Positions 43,301 through 53,402 of a stretch of 64,000 bases of DNA are shown piece after piece. The number at the start of each line of letters is the position of its first letter. Within the stretch, counting starts at the first letter, position 1. The DNA is taken from positions 124,001-188,000 of the forward strand of contig JAEBUN010000042.1 of NCBI GenBank assembly GCA_023014365.1, given 5' to 3'. The DNA is from Lepiota brunneoincarnata. Taxonomy: Eukaryota; Basidiomycota; Agaricomycetes; Agaricales; Agaricaceae. The notes beneath the pieces were generated by a model, which was given only the letters and a program-made list of their open reading frames with translations, was not told the DNA's origin and ran no database searches. A program made the translations under genes and the position numbers.

Positions 43301-44264
43301 TTACGACCGTGGGGCGGAGGACGCCCTTGCGGCCCATGTCGCGGCTCTCGACCGGGTCTTGGCCCGGGCGCAGGCTGATCCGGGGGTTCTGGTGGCAGCG
43401 ACGGACGCGAGTCTGCCGCCCCGCCGGGTCCACCAGGCGGTCTCGGCCGCCCAGATTTTCCAGGGGCTGGACTGCATCCATGCGGTCCGGCTTCCGGGGG
43501 GGAAGGTTACGGCCCCTGAGGCCGAGCTTTTCGCTATCCGGCTGGCGGTGTCCAAGGCAGTTTCTGTCGAGGGCTCCGCCAGTCTCATCTTGTTCACCGA
43601 CTCGATGGCCTCGGCCAGGCGGGCGGTGGACCCGTCGGTGCACTCCGCCCAGGGTCATTCCTTGGCGGTCTGCCGCCTTCTCGCCGGGTGGTTTGCCGGG
43701 GGTCCGGCCCGCTCGGTCCATTTCTGGGAGGTCCCTTCGCGTGCGAAGTGGCCTTTCCACACTCAGGTGCACGACTTCGCAAGGTCGCTGCCTCCCGTTG
43801 GGGTAGGGGCTCGTCCCCGGGCCTCGCTTGACTACCTCCGCAAGGAGGAAGTACGGTCGTGTCAGGACCGCTGGATCGACTTGTTCCAGGATCCTGACCA
43901 TCGCGGGCATGGTTTCCTCCAGCTCGCCAGGGACGATGACCGTCCCCTACGGCCCACGTATCTCCACGGTGGTGCTTGGATCCCGCACGCTCACTCGGTG
44001 TCAGTAATGGCCCGGATGACGCGTGCTATTCTTAACCACGCGCCGATAGGGGGCTATCGGAGGCGCTTTTTCCCACAGGAAGACTATTCCTGTCGCTGCG
44101 GGTTTCGGGAGGAGACTTGCGAGCACGTGTTCCAGAGCTGCCCTATGCACTCCATGGCGGGGGTCCCGGCTACGGTCGAGGCCCTCATTGCTTTCCTCGA
44201 AGCGTCCCCGACCGCGTTCGCGTTCGCTGAGAGGGCCGGGCCCCCCCCGGGGGGTATTGGCTAG
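40380..44264 (+). CDS. LINE-A ORF2: endonuclease-reverse transcriptase-RNase H, 1294 aa, intact
   Basis: Cuts target DNA and reverse-transcribes element RNA there. EEP endonuclease (1-250): SQNV, Glu47 in QEPPW, NVYSDD, SGDFNC with Asp162 and Asn164, SDH with Asp243 and His244. RT (about 480-800): IIPKPGKPSYATPK, LAFDIAQFF with Asp595, QGSALSPVLS, YVDD at 688-691, YLGFYFD. RNase H (about 1000-1130): Asp1009 in TDAS, Glu1049 in EAE, Asp1074 in FTDS, and a fourth Asp near FHTQVHD. C-terminal finger C1238-X-C1240-X8-H1249-X4-C1254. It starts at the ATG in ATGA that ends ORF1, suggesting reinitiation after ORF1. Every key residue is present, so the protein could be active if expressed; its own copy lacks a 5' UTR. 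Confidence 0.96.
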   Translation: MNRDHLEPRRLRRACRIWSQNVFRSYILVDSLLEQFKDDVDMFLLQEPPWRSIRRVPSSSDPDGEEVVGAPKHPEWLCLFRPPSSLDQPPRVMAYVHNRMMRLRPSLRRDVVDHRDVMAISMFLHGEAVYFLNVYSDDRQSGIRYLADAVDSLPQCALMSGDFNCRSPQWDPWAPHNPAAAASLLETAGSLGLDLSLPENPGPTHFPFEEGLASTVIDLVFARATAGHLPLPTRRPDLRGQSDHCPLRITVPLEAFEEAVPRRSLKRGSDEEAEFLAEVSTGLTDLDFPDLGSSDRIDEVALAISAVFSEAWFAHSMEICVVSRSKPWWDDECSRTYAVYSRSRDREDARTFKRTWKAAKRKFFDERIEEIASSNKRPWDLMDWVRARKLPPCEAIRYCDRPCNTLEELWEGLHGSYNAANDRPVDVGVLDQIDPLPPWEWPVFSDLEMHEALRACSSLSSPGPDHITWTHLKSVLAGPTVTRLVCRIADACMECGHWPRHFKESVSVIIPKPGKPSYATPKAFRPIVLLNTLGKLIEKMISRRLQFEAVKFGVFHPNQFGGVIQRSTEDAGAYLVHLVRAGWARGLKTSVLAFDIAQFFPSLNHGMLLAVLARQGFSPCVGRFFASYLTGRFTSYAWNSFLSEPFRAEVGVGQGSALSPVLSGLYLAPAMYIIERRLPQPGLSLLSYVDDGTIVAQAWDLDANCVLLRRSYEVVHDTFTRFALVVEHDKSELFHFSRDRSGENPPVDLGFPPFTGATPLRPKTYWRYLGFYFDRALTFKEHVRFYSTKAISTVKAMGMLGNSVRGLLPDQKRLLYRSCVVPIATYGFRLWYYRGARCKGALDHLRRMQRRAALWITGAFRTSPDGGVGAIAGLIPIHLHLRKLRDRAELRYATLAPGHPVRALLGWGYSGDLRPHVRSIARLPPRELIKVKGPVVDANQRLAALAGPFDVVASEAWPGRRLLDVYPERVRFHSYDRGAEDALAAHVAALDRVLARAQADPGVLVAATDASLPPRRVHQAVSAAQIFQGLDCIHAVRLPGGKVTAPEAELFAIRLAVSKAVSVEGSASLILFTDSMASARRAVDPSVHSAQGHSLAVCRLLAGWFAGGPARSVHFWEVPSRAKWPFHTQVHDFARSLPPVGVGARPRASLDYLRKEEVRSCQDRWIDLFQDPDHRGHGFLQLARDDDRPLRPTYLHGGAWIPHAHSVSVMARMTRAILNHAPIGGYRRRFFPQEDYSCRCGFREETCEHVFQSCPMHSMAGVPATVEALIAFLEASPTAFAFAERAGPPPGGIG

Positions 44265-44603
44265 TAGCTCTGCCTGGCGCCCGGTTGGGTCCGGGCCGGG
44301 GCGTTGGTTATTCCCCCGCCGTCTTCGGGCGGCGTGTAGGGATTTACGTGGGAATTGACCCCTAGCCCCCGATAAGGGGGGGGACCTCGTCTTGGCTTCG
44401 TTCCCGTGCCGCGCGCTGGGCGGCAGCCGTCTTCCCGCCTCCGTTCATTCGGGGCGGCTTCGTCCTGGGCATGGGGAAACGCATGCCTGCATCCGCGGTC
44501 ACGCGTTGTATGTACAGATACCCCGTAGTGTACGGCTCGGTCGTTTGTACTGTAGTACGTTGCTGCGCACGGCCTCCCTACGCGGCCCGTGTAATAAATT
44601 GGA

Positions 44604-44634
<31 letters not shown>

Positions 44635-46926
44635 CCGTTCCGGGCGGAGGTGGGGGTGGGCCAGGGGTCTGCCCTCTCACCCGTCCTGTCCGGCCTCTAC
44701 TTGGCCCCAGCCATGTACATCATCGAGTGGCGGCTCCCTCAGCCGGGCCTCTCACTCCTGTCTTACGTCGACGATGGCACCATCGTGGCGCAGGCCTGGG
44801 ACTTGGACGCTAATTGCGTCCTGCTCCGCAGATCTTACGAGGTTGTCCATGACACCTTCACTCGGTTTGCGCTGGTCGTGGAGCACGATAAGTCCGAGCT
44901 CTTCCATTTCTCACGGGATCGTTCCGGTGAGAATCCCCCGGTGGACTTGGGGTTTCCCCCGTTCACTGGCGCTACCCCTCTTCGGCCCAAGACCTATTGG
45001 AGGTACTTGGGTTTCTATTTTGATCGTGCCCTTACGTTTAAGGAGCATGTTCGCTTCTACTCTACTAAGGCTATTTCCACGGTCAAGGCCATGGGGATGC
45101 TTGGTAATTCCGTCCGGGGGCTTCTGCCAGACCAGAAGCGCCTTCTGTATCGGTCGTGCGTGGTTCCGATAGCCACATACGGCTTTCGTCTGTGGTATTA
45201 CCGGGGCGCCAGGTGTAAGGGCGCTTTGGACCACCTCCGCCGGATGCAGCGTCGGGCTGCACTCTGGATCACCGGCGCCTTTAGGACGTCACCCGATGGG
45301 GGGGTTGGGGCCATTGTGGGCCTGATCCCCATTCATCTTCATCTCCGGAAGCTTCGCGACCGTGCCGAGTTGCGGTACGCCACGCTTGCTCCGGGCCACC
45401 CCGTTCGTGCCCTCCTTGGCTGGGGCTACAGCGGTGATCTCCGGCCTCATGTCCGGTCCATAGCCAGGCTCCCTCCCCGCGAGCTGATCAAGGTGAAGGG
45501 GCCTGTTGTCGACGCTAACCAGCGTCTTGCTGCCCTCGCTGGGCCCTTCGACGCGGTGGCGCCGGAGGCCTGGCCGGGGCGCCGTCTCCTGGATGTGTAC
45601 CCTGACCGGGTCCGCTTCCACTCTTACGACCGGGGAGCGGAGGACGCCCTCACGGCCCATGTCGCAGCTCTCGACCGGGTTCTGGCCCGGTCGCAGGCTG
45701 ACCCGGGGGTTCTGGTGGCAGCAACGGACGCGAGTCTGCCGCCCTGCCGGGTCCACCAGGCGGTTTCGGCCGCCCAGGTTTTCCAGGGGCTGGACTGCAT
45801 CCACGCGGTCCGGCTTCCGGGGGGGAAGGTTACGGCTCCCGAGGCCGAGCTTTTCGCCATCCGGCTGGCGGTGTCCAAGGCAGTTTCTGTCGAAGGCGCC
45901 GCTAGTCTCGTCTTGTTCACCGACTCGATGGCCTCGGCCAGGCGGGCGGTGGACCCGTCGGTGCACTCCGCCCAGGGTCATTCCTTGGCTGTCTGCCGCC
46001 TTCTCGCCGCGTGGTTCGCCGGGGGTCCGGCCCGCTCGGTCCACTTCTGGGAGGTCCCTTCGCGCGCGAAGTGGCCTTTCCACACTCAGGTGCACGACTT
46101 CGCCCGGTCGTTGCCTCCCGTTGGGGTAGGGGCTCGTCCCCGGGCCTCGCTTGACTACCTCCGGAAGGAGGAAGTACGGTCGTGTCAGGACCGCTGGATC
46201 GATTTGTTCCAGGATCCTGACCATCGCGGGCATGGTTTCCTCCAGCTCGCCAGGGACAACGACCGTCCCCTGCGGCCCACGTATCTCCACGGTGGTGCCT
46301 GGATCCCGCACGCTCACTCGGTGTCAGTAATGGCCCGGATGACGCGTGCTATTCTTAATCACGCGCCGATAGGGGGCTATCGGAGGCGTTTTTTCCCGCA
46401 GGAAGGTTATTCCTGTCGCTGCGGGTTTCGGGAGGAAACCCGTGAGCACGTGTTCCGGAGTTGCCCTAGGCACTCCATGGCGGGGGTCCCGGCTACGGTC
46501 GAGGCTCTCATTGCTTTCCTCGAGGCGTCCCCGACCGCGTTCGCGTTCGCTGAGAGGGCCGGGCCCCCCCCGGGGGGTATCGGCTAGTAGCTCTGCCTGG
46601 CGCCCGGTTGGGTCCGGGCTGGGGCGTTGGTTATTCCCCCGCTGCCTTCGGGTGGCGTGTAGGGATTTGCGTGGGAATTGACCCCTAGCCCCCGATAAGG
46701 GGGGGGACCTCGCTCCGGTTTGGTTCCCGTGCCGCGCGCTGGGCGGCAGCCGTCTTCCCGCCTCCGTTCATTCGGGGCGGCTTCATCCTGGGCATGGGGA
46801 AACGCATGCCCGCATCCGCGGTCACGCGTTGTATGTACAGATACCCCGTAGTGTACGGCTCGGTCGTTTGTACTGTAGTACGTTGCTGCGCACGGCCTCC
46901 CTACGCGGCCCGTGTAATAAATTGGA

Positions 46927-46967
<41 letters not shown>

Positions 46968-46972
<5 letters not shown>

Positions 46973-47422
46973 TGCCCTTGCGGCCCATGTTGCAGCTCTT
47001 GACCGGGTTCTCGCCTGGGCGCAGGCCGATCCGGAGGTTCTGGTGGCAGCAACAGATGTGAGTCTGCTGCCCTGCCGGGTCCACCAGGTGGTTTCGGCCG
47101 CCCAGATTTTCCAGGGGCTGGACTGCGTTCATGTGGTCCAGCTGCTGGGGGGGAAGGTTACGACTCCTGAGGCCGAGCTTTTCGCCATCCAACTGGCAGT
47201 GTCCAAGGCAGTTTCTGTCGAGGGCGCTGCTGGCCTAATCCTGTTCACCGACTCGATGGCTTCAGCCAGGCGGGTGGTGGACCCGTCGGTGCATTCCGCC
47301 TAGGGTCACTCCTTGGCAGTCTGTCACCTTTTCACCAGGTGGTTTGCTGGGGGTCCGGCCCACTCAGTCCATTTCTGGGAGGTCCCTTCATGTGCGAAGT
47401 GGCCTTTCCATACTTAGGTGCA
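46968..47422 (+). pseudogene. LINE-A ORF2 RNase H fragment (right part of the host of A3)
   Basis: Continues 29802-30213 after A3: LAAHVAALDRVLA, AATDVSLLP, EAELFAIQLAV, LFTDSMASARR. It is stopped by a TAG at 47302 (family CAG) and ends near 47422 at LINE-B. Compared with A4, CGACGGACGCG has become CAACAGATGTG, all at CpG, so this is an old copy. Confidence 0.87.
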
Positions 47423-48671
47423 TGTACACCAGGGGGGCAAGATACAGGGTGGATAAGATGGGGGACAGAGCAGAGCCCTGCCCCATGCCCACATCCGCCT
47501 GCCTAGGGTCAGACCGAAAGGAATTCCACAAGTGCATGGTAGACCTCCCAACCAGGTAAGAGCCGAAGAATCGCACCAACTCAGGCGTGAAACCCGACCG
47601 CGACAGCACTGCCAGAATCATATTGTGATTCAGTGAAGGGAAGAACTGAGCGATGTCAAAGGCCACAATGCTAGTCCGCAGTCCCCGAGCCCACCCCGCA
47701 CGAATGAGATGAGTGAGGATCAACCCGGCATCCTTAGTGGACTTCTGGCAGATACCGCCAACCTGGTTGGGATGAAACACCCGCCATCTGACACAGTCAA
47801 ACTGAAGGTGGTTGGAGATCATCTTCTCTACGAGTTTACCCAATGTGTTAAGTAACACAATTGGCCGGAAAGCCTTGGGGGTGGAGTACGAGGGCTTCCC
47901 CGGTTTAGGTATGACCACCAAGTTAGACTCCTTGAAATAATCAGGCCAATGTCCTGCTGCAAGGCAGGCATTGGCGAGATCGACAAACACACAGCAGGAC
48001 GCTCTATCCGCCACAATGTCCTTCAGGTACAACTACATAACATGGTCGGGCCCGGGAGCAGACTTCCTCGCACAAGAACGCAAAGCATCCTCAAGCTCCA
48101 AAGTGGAGAAGGGGTACCACGCCCTCTCCGCCTGCGCAGGGAGAGTGTCCAACACAGAGGGATCCACAGCGCGGCCAGAGGCCGCGTTGTAGGTCCCATG
48201 AAGAGCATCCCACAGGGAGCCCATATCATGACATGGCACACCGTCGTACTGAATCGCGTCGCACATGGGCAACTTGCGCTGCTTAACCCAGGCCATCAGA
48301 TCCCAGGGGCGCTTGTTCGCGGAGGCAATTTCCTTGATCTTCTCATCGAAGAACTTGCGTTTGACGGCCTTAGTGGCCCGCTGGAACTCGTACCACGGTT
48401 CCTCCGAGGGGGAGGCCCGATATGCCCTAATGGCAGCGGTGCAGTCATCATTCCACCAGGGATTAGACTGCCCCACAATGAACACCTCCTCGGAGAAGGC
48501 ATCCCAGGCCCAGGAGATGATACGAGCCACGGCCAGGGCCGCAGACTCCACCTCCACAGGAGTGACCAAGGGCAGCCACAGAGCGGCAAGCCCCTCACAT
48601 ATCTGAGCCACGAACTTCGACTCATCGTCGCTATCAGGCCTCAGAACACGGCGGATCACTCCGGTCATAAA
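47423..48671 (-). pseudogene. LINE-B ORF2 fragment: linker and RT up to motif B
   Basis: Minus strand from 48668 to about 47423: DSDDESKFVAQICEGL, VGQSNPWWND, KRKFFDEKIKEIASANKRPWDLM, then a TAG near 48032 where the family has Trp, and PKPGKPSYSTPK, VAFDIAQFFPSLNH, QGSALSPILS. It ends in RT motif B at a junction with LINE-A. No catalytic YVDD is included. Confidence 0.87.
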
Positions 48672-50515
48672 TCAAGTGACCAGCTGGCTGGAGAGAGCCA
48701 GGAGGGCCCCTTTTTCTAAAGGTGGCAGGTCAGAGGTCACCCGCTCCCTAGTCAGGCTCTTCCACGAGGTAGAGGAGTATGACTGGGATGATGTCCCCTT
48801 TACGGAGGGCAAAAGCACACATAGGCTCCACAAGTGGGCCTCTGAGGTGTATGGTCCGTCCAGGCCAAGCACCCCCACCCCTGTGCAAGGGAAGGGCAAA
48901 TGGCTAAACTCTGCTGCTGCGGCTGCCCCTGTTGGAGTGGCGGGCAGTATGCACGCCCCCTCTCCTTGGGCCTCTGTGGCTCCTATGGAGGTGGATGGCG
49001 CTTCGTGGGCTGGTGGCTCTCGCCGCCCCCCCTGGGGCATTTTCCTACTGGGTACGTGCGTCCAGCACCCACCCAGCAATTCTTCAGGAACCTAGCCCAT
49101 ACGGGGTTGGTGTCATATCCACACCAAACCTAGAGCTTAACCATTAGGCTTTGGCTTCTCGACTCCACGTGTGCTCCACACGACAACCCTATGCCCTCCG
49201 ACTCGGCCCCGACTGGCTCCGACCGCAACCCTTCGCCCCGATCACGCGACCTACCTCTACACGTGCCACGACCACCTGACCCTCGGTGCTCCCATTGTCC
49301 AGTTCTCCATTCTCCGTCCGTAATCAGAATACGTTACCAGTCTCCATACCCGTACCGGTCTCCATTCCATTCGAAATTATTCGTAATCCGCTTGTAACCA
49401 TATGGGTCTCCGCTTCGCTCCGCACGTAGTCAGTACGAGTCATCATTCGTCGAGCTAGTAGTATATATACCGTAGGCACTTGGCTTGTACTCCTCAGTCT
49501 GATAATCAAATCGAGCAGCAGACCAGCTCCCTGTTCCATATCCTCTCCTCTCTTCTGCCTCGCTCCGCTTCGGCTCCGACTTCCTGAAATACGGACTAGG
49601 ACAGTAGGAGGGCACAGCACATAAGCTGAGGCCGCAAGTCCAACCCCCCGCCCGACGTACTCTGCCTCGGTCCCGAAGTCTACGTACTGACTTCGCCCTG
49701 TCCCCCGGTTACCTTATACCAAGGATACCACCCCGACCCTCCGCTTCGGTCCCGACCCGCACCGGCTCTAACAGTTGGGCAACCCTGTTCCAGTGGCTCA
49801 CAACCCTGGCGCAGGGCAGCGGCCATCTTGCATTAGAGCAGCGTGTGCCGCCCTTGTTCCCCCGCTGTTAGTAGTGGACAGGGCTCGGTTGGCTGCGAGG
49901 CTGCCCTCCGGTCCCCCCCCTCCGCACATCAACCTGGCTACCAAGCCTCACTCCCCGCCCCACTCTTATGTGGCTGTGGCTGTCTCCTCTCTGTCGGATC
50001 TCATTGACCTGGCACGTGCTCTCCTGGAGCTGCCTTCACACAAGGTGGTCTCATTTCATCAGCAGGTGGCAGCCGTCCAGCAGCCACCCAAGGCTCCCAA
50101 GCCTAGGATGACTATGTCTGGACTTTCGCGCAAGCAGGTCATGCTCACCCTTGTGGGGGGCGGTCTCCTGGTTAATCTAGGCCCCGTCGTCTGCGCGGAG
50201 ATTCATCTGGTGGCTGCCGCCACTCTGGCTTCTGCAGGCTTGCTCATTCACATCGAGCGGGTCCAGCAGATAGATGCACATGTAGCTTGCTACACCACCG
50301 CTGTGCCCAGTGAACTGGACATTGGCACTATCAGGAACGCAGTCCACGTGAACTGGCCTCAGGCCATTGTGGACGTGAACCTCCCTTGCTCGAAGAGCTA
50401 CCTCAAGCTCCTCGATGCACCTATGTTCCAGGGCGGTCAGCCCTGGCTCATGCCCGATAGGGTTGTCAAGGCCATGCAGCACTCTGTGTGGTCTGAGTAT
50501 TTCATGTTGGCCTCC
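48672..50515 (+). pseudogene. Old LINE-A ORF1 fragment, split by a solo LTR-S
   Basis: 48672-49110 and 49774-50515 match LINE-A ORF1 from about residue 158 (WLERARR) to about 556 (SVWSEYFMLA), before the knuckles. A small deletion and frameshift lies near 49040, and CpG sites are widely lost. At 50515 it is fused to LINE-B 3' sequence. The left border is a junction with LINE-B ORF2 of opposite orientation. Confidence 0.85.
49111..49773 (+). repeat. Solo LTR-S copy 1 (663 bp)
   Basis: TGTCATATCC … GGCTCTAACA, with 5-bp TSD GTTGG (49106-49110; 49774-49778). A TATA-like stretch GTATATATACC lies near 49450-49470, the expected promoter region. There is no coding sequence. Removing it and one TSD restores LINE-A ORF1 (ACGGGGTTGGGCAA). 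The parent superfamily is unknown. Confidence 0.9.
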
Positions 50516-51190
50516 AAAGTACACGCGACATGGCGGCTTACCCCGCGACCTCGACGCCCTTCTGGGCTTTCTGGAACGCAATCCCTCCACATTTGCATTC
50601 CTATCCCGGCCCCAAGGGGTGGGATAACTGGGGAGGGCCTTCGGGTTATTCCCCCCCTGCGGCTTGGGTTTCGAGGGACCGACGGTTATTCGCCCCCCGC
50701 CCTCGGGCGGAGTGTAGCGATTTATGGAGAATTGACTCCTAACGCCCTTAGGGGCGGAGACCTGAAGTTCTTAGAGCCTTAGTCTGTGGGGTGTAGGGAT
50801 TTACGGAGAATTAACAAGTCAATTCTCCATAAATCGCTACACCCCACCCTGGGGCGGGGGGCGAATAACCACTGGTTCCTCGAGACCGAAGCCGCGGGGG
50901 GGGAATAACCCGAAGGCCCTCCCCAGTTATCCCACCCCTTGGGGCTGGGATAGGAATGCAAACGCGGAGGGATTGCATTCCAGAAAGCCCAGGAGGGCGT
51001 CGAGGTCGCGGGGTAAGCCACCATGCCGCGTATACTTTGGACAAGAGGTGAGTATGTGAGTGCGGGTTTCAAGCCGCAACCCACAGGGACAGGAGTGATC
51101 CTCCTGGGGATGGAATCTAGCGCGGTACTCCCCAATAGGGGCGTGACTGAGTATGGTGCAGGCAGCCCTCGCTGTACCAGCGACGGACAT
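50516..51190. repeat. Fold-back of two LINE-B 3' ends, tail to tail
   Basis: 50516-50812 is the LINE-B 3' end on the plus strand (CCAAAGTACACGCGACATGGCGGC … GAGAATTAAC); 50813-51046 is its near-identical reverse complement. The centre, near 50812, reads GTGTAGGGATTTACGGAGAATT, then AACAAGTC, then the complementary AATTCTCCATAAATCGCTACAC. 51047-51190 continues on the minus strand with the last ORF2 codons (SVAGTARAACTILSH… CPCGLRLETRTHILTSCP), the tail of C2. Confidence 0.85.
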
Positions 51191-52422
51191 CCCGTCCAAG
51201 GAGCCCCTTGCAGGCAAACTCCACGTGATCCCAACACGGCCCGCTTGGCGTAAGATGAGTGCTACGGCGCCCATTACTCCCATGCCAGACTGAGCTTTAC
51301 TCGCCATAGACACAGGCGGGGGCCTCCCCTATAGGTGGTGCGCCCGGGGGCATGGATCGGCACACTAACAGCCTTCCTAATTGGTGCGGCACTAAAGCCA
51401 ACGGGCCGGACTTACATGAGGCGGCGCAAAATTGCGGAATACCCCAAACCCATTGCCCTCCCAACTAGGTAATCCCCGGGGTAGCAGGTCGGTGCAGAAA
51501 GCCTTCCTAAAGGGTGTACAAGGCAGACTAAACTCCGCCACTCAACTCACAGGCTCACACTAGAACCACTGACATAGTAACAACTCAAACCGATAAACCC
51601 AGATCTTACCCGGGATCGATCGATAGCAGATCTTGATCTCTCGAGCCAGTTCGCCATTCTCTGAACGAACCACTACGGCCCAGTGGCTACCCAGGGCGCG
51701 ACCCCCGGACCACCTTCCTGTTACCCAGCAGCCGGTTCGTGATCAAGATCTGGTTGCCCAGATCCACGATAAGCACGGATCCCTGTATAACTGTCCGGGC
51801 TTACTGTCTTGCAGGGGCCGCTACTGGGATGGAAGTCGCAGCGTGAGAGCTGCCCCGGAGTTTGGGTGATCCCTACTAACGTCCTGCACCCGGCTGAGCT
51901 TTACTTGCTTGGAATGCAGGAGGGGGGTGGCCTGTCCTCTCGGTCGGCTTGTTTTCACAGCTATGCCCCCTCTTACCGTCCCCTATTCTCTCGGTCCCTT
52001 GCGGGCATGCCCTCGTTTTCAAGCAGGAGACTCCCTACTCGCGAGGGGGTATTTGGGGGAAGCGCACTTGCTACAGGTTTTGCGAGAGCTTGGCGAGGAG
52101 CATGGTTGTCCCACTGCAAACCCGCCCAGGATGTCCCCAGGGGGACTCCTAACCCATTTCGGCCAGCCAGGGATCCACTGACCCCAGCAGAGACCGCCTA
52201 GAATTGCCAGCTCATCAGGCGGCTAGCATACTCAGCCATTAAGCACCTTTGCCAAGGGTGCACCCAACTCCTCAACAACCCCAGACAGCCCCAGGACGCT
52301 CCAGAAGGGTGAAGAGAGGTGGATTAGTGTAGACAACCCACTAAAAACAGGACAGCTGCCTGTAGATTAGGAGTAGAAAATAATATAAGAGGGGGATGAT
52401 GGTGGTAAGAGGGAAAGGAGCG
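51191..52422 (-). mobile_element. Element C2: element C fused to a LINE-B 3' end
   Basis: Minus strand, about 1232 bp, collinear with C1: the same pyrimidine-rich 5' start (52422) and the same 3' end CTCCTTGGACGGG (51191). Here the next bases are LINE-B (ATGTCCGTCGCTGG, ORF2 C-terminus), not LINE-A. The tail is cut by the fold-back, so poly(A) and the 3' TSD are missing. Differences from C1 are mostly CpG transitions, so C2 is older. No conserved ORF. Confidence 0.82.
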
Positions 52423-53402
52423 TTGGGCCCTAGGGGTTAGGCGGCAGCATAGGGGGAGGGGGGGCCTTGCCCTTGCCCTTAGACTTGGAGGACTTGGCTC
52501 CACCCGTCACCACCACTGAGGTGGCATTGGTGTTGGGGGCTGTGTCCATGGGGGCCAGCGCCAAGGCCGGCTGGGAGGGTGGGGCAGTTGCAGTTGGTCT
52601 GACTCAGCTGGGACCCCCAACTACCTCAGGGACGTCCATGATACTGCTCCCAAAAGGCCGCATCCCGTTGATGATAGACTGACGGAGGGTGATCTCGGTG
52701 GACGCCTCACATTTCAGTCTGTAATCTAAGAATCCACAATGCCCAGTGCGCCGCAAGAGCCCGTCAAAAGCGAGCCAGGCCCTCTCCCAAGAGGGGCCCA
52801 CCATCAGTGCCTCAGTGTGCTTCACAAAGTACTCTGTGGCTAGATCAAACAACTCCGCTATTACCTAAAGGTGGTCCGCCTGACTGTCACCGTCTGGTTC
52901 GGCAGCTAAGTCAACCCTCAGGGGGGAGATCGCAGGGGGGGCAAAGAGGGGGCGACCCCCTTCACTGGAATTACGCCTTGGTCACTTGGAGGACGACCAA
53001 GATTCATTAGAAAAGGCAGAGAGGCGAGAGACAGGATGAGCCTACCACGGTGTCTCCACTGGATTGACAGCCATCCCATGAGGTGGGGAAACTGCTGCAT
53101 GCATGCTTGCCACTGTACCATAGCGGCCAGCAGGCTCTTAAAGAGGACTCCTAGGGGAGCCGGGGGACAGGATGTCCAGAGGGTCGGTGGAGGGGGTAAG
53201 GGGGGGGCTGCAGCCTGAACTGCAGGATCCACCATGATCTGCCCCTCCTTGCACTGCCTGTTGTGAGGCTGAGGAGGACATGTTAGGTTGAAGGTACCAC
53301 TGGTTGAATCCAACAGTGGGGGTGCGCAGTACAAGACGATGAGCAAGGAAGTGGGTGTGGCTGTGCACGTTACTGGTGGTGGTACCAGATCAAGAAGCAA
53401 TG
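52423..53402 (-). pseudogene. LINE-B copy B6: 5' UTR and ORF1 N-terminal part
   Basis: 5' end at 53402 (CATTGCTTCTTGATC), 5' UTR, start codon near 53295 (MSSSASQQAVQGGADHGG), then Pro/Ser-rich text, a stop near 52866, and the conserved block FDLATEYFVKHTEALMVGPSWERAW to the Lys/Pro-rich stretch where C2 is inserted. It preserves the ATG that B1 has lost. The rest of ORF1 is not found next to it. Confidence 0.82.

Larger units (their letters stand above)
34939..44634 (+). mobile_element. LINE-A copy A4 (5'-truncated, ORF2 intact), host of A5
   Basis: TSDs CCGTTCCGGGCGGAGG at 34923-34938 and 44635-44650. It starts inside ORF1 (codon of about 64), so the 5' UTR and first 63 codons are absent. 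Without A5 (35308-38731) it is about 6.26 kb. Contains ORF1 lacking its N-terminus, complete ORF2 (40380-44264), 3' UTR and 26-nt poly(A). Confidence 0.93.
32991..46587 (+). pseudogene. LINE-A ORF2 of A3, split by A4 within the RT
   Basis: 32991-34938 codes for the endonuclease, linker and RT to EPFRAE just after motif A; 44651-46587 resumes at motif B (VGVGQGSALSPVLS), YVDD, thumb, RNase H and CCHC finger, stop at 46587. The sum is 3885 bp, 1294 codons plus stop, equal to the intact ORF2 of A4. The split is A4, with TSDs CCGTTCCGGGCGGAGG (34923-34938; 44635-44650). No other stop or frameshift. Confidence 0.92.
30214..46967 (+). mobile_element. LINE-A copy A3: full-length element carrying nested insertions
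   Basis: Bounded by TSDs GAGGATGCCCTTGC (30200-30213; 46968-46981), 5' end CATCCCTTC, poly(A) 46931-46967. Own sequence: 30214-30847, 31315-34938 and 44651-46930, about 6.54 kb plus tail. Insertions: C4 chimera (30848-31300) and A4 (34939-44634, itself holding A5). Removing inserts and one TSD copy each restores 731 codons for ORF1 and 1294 for ORF2 exactly, so A3 was intact when hit. Confidence 0.93.
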
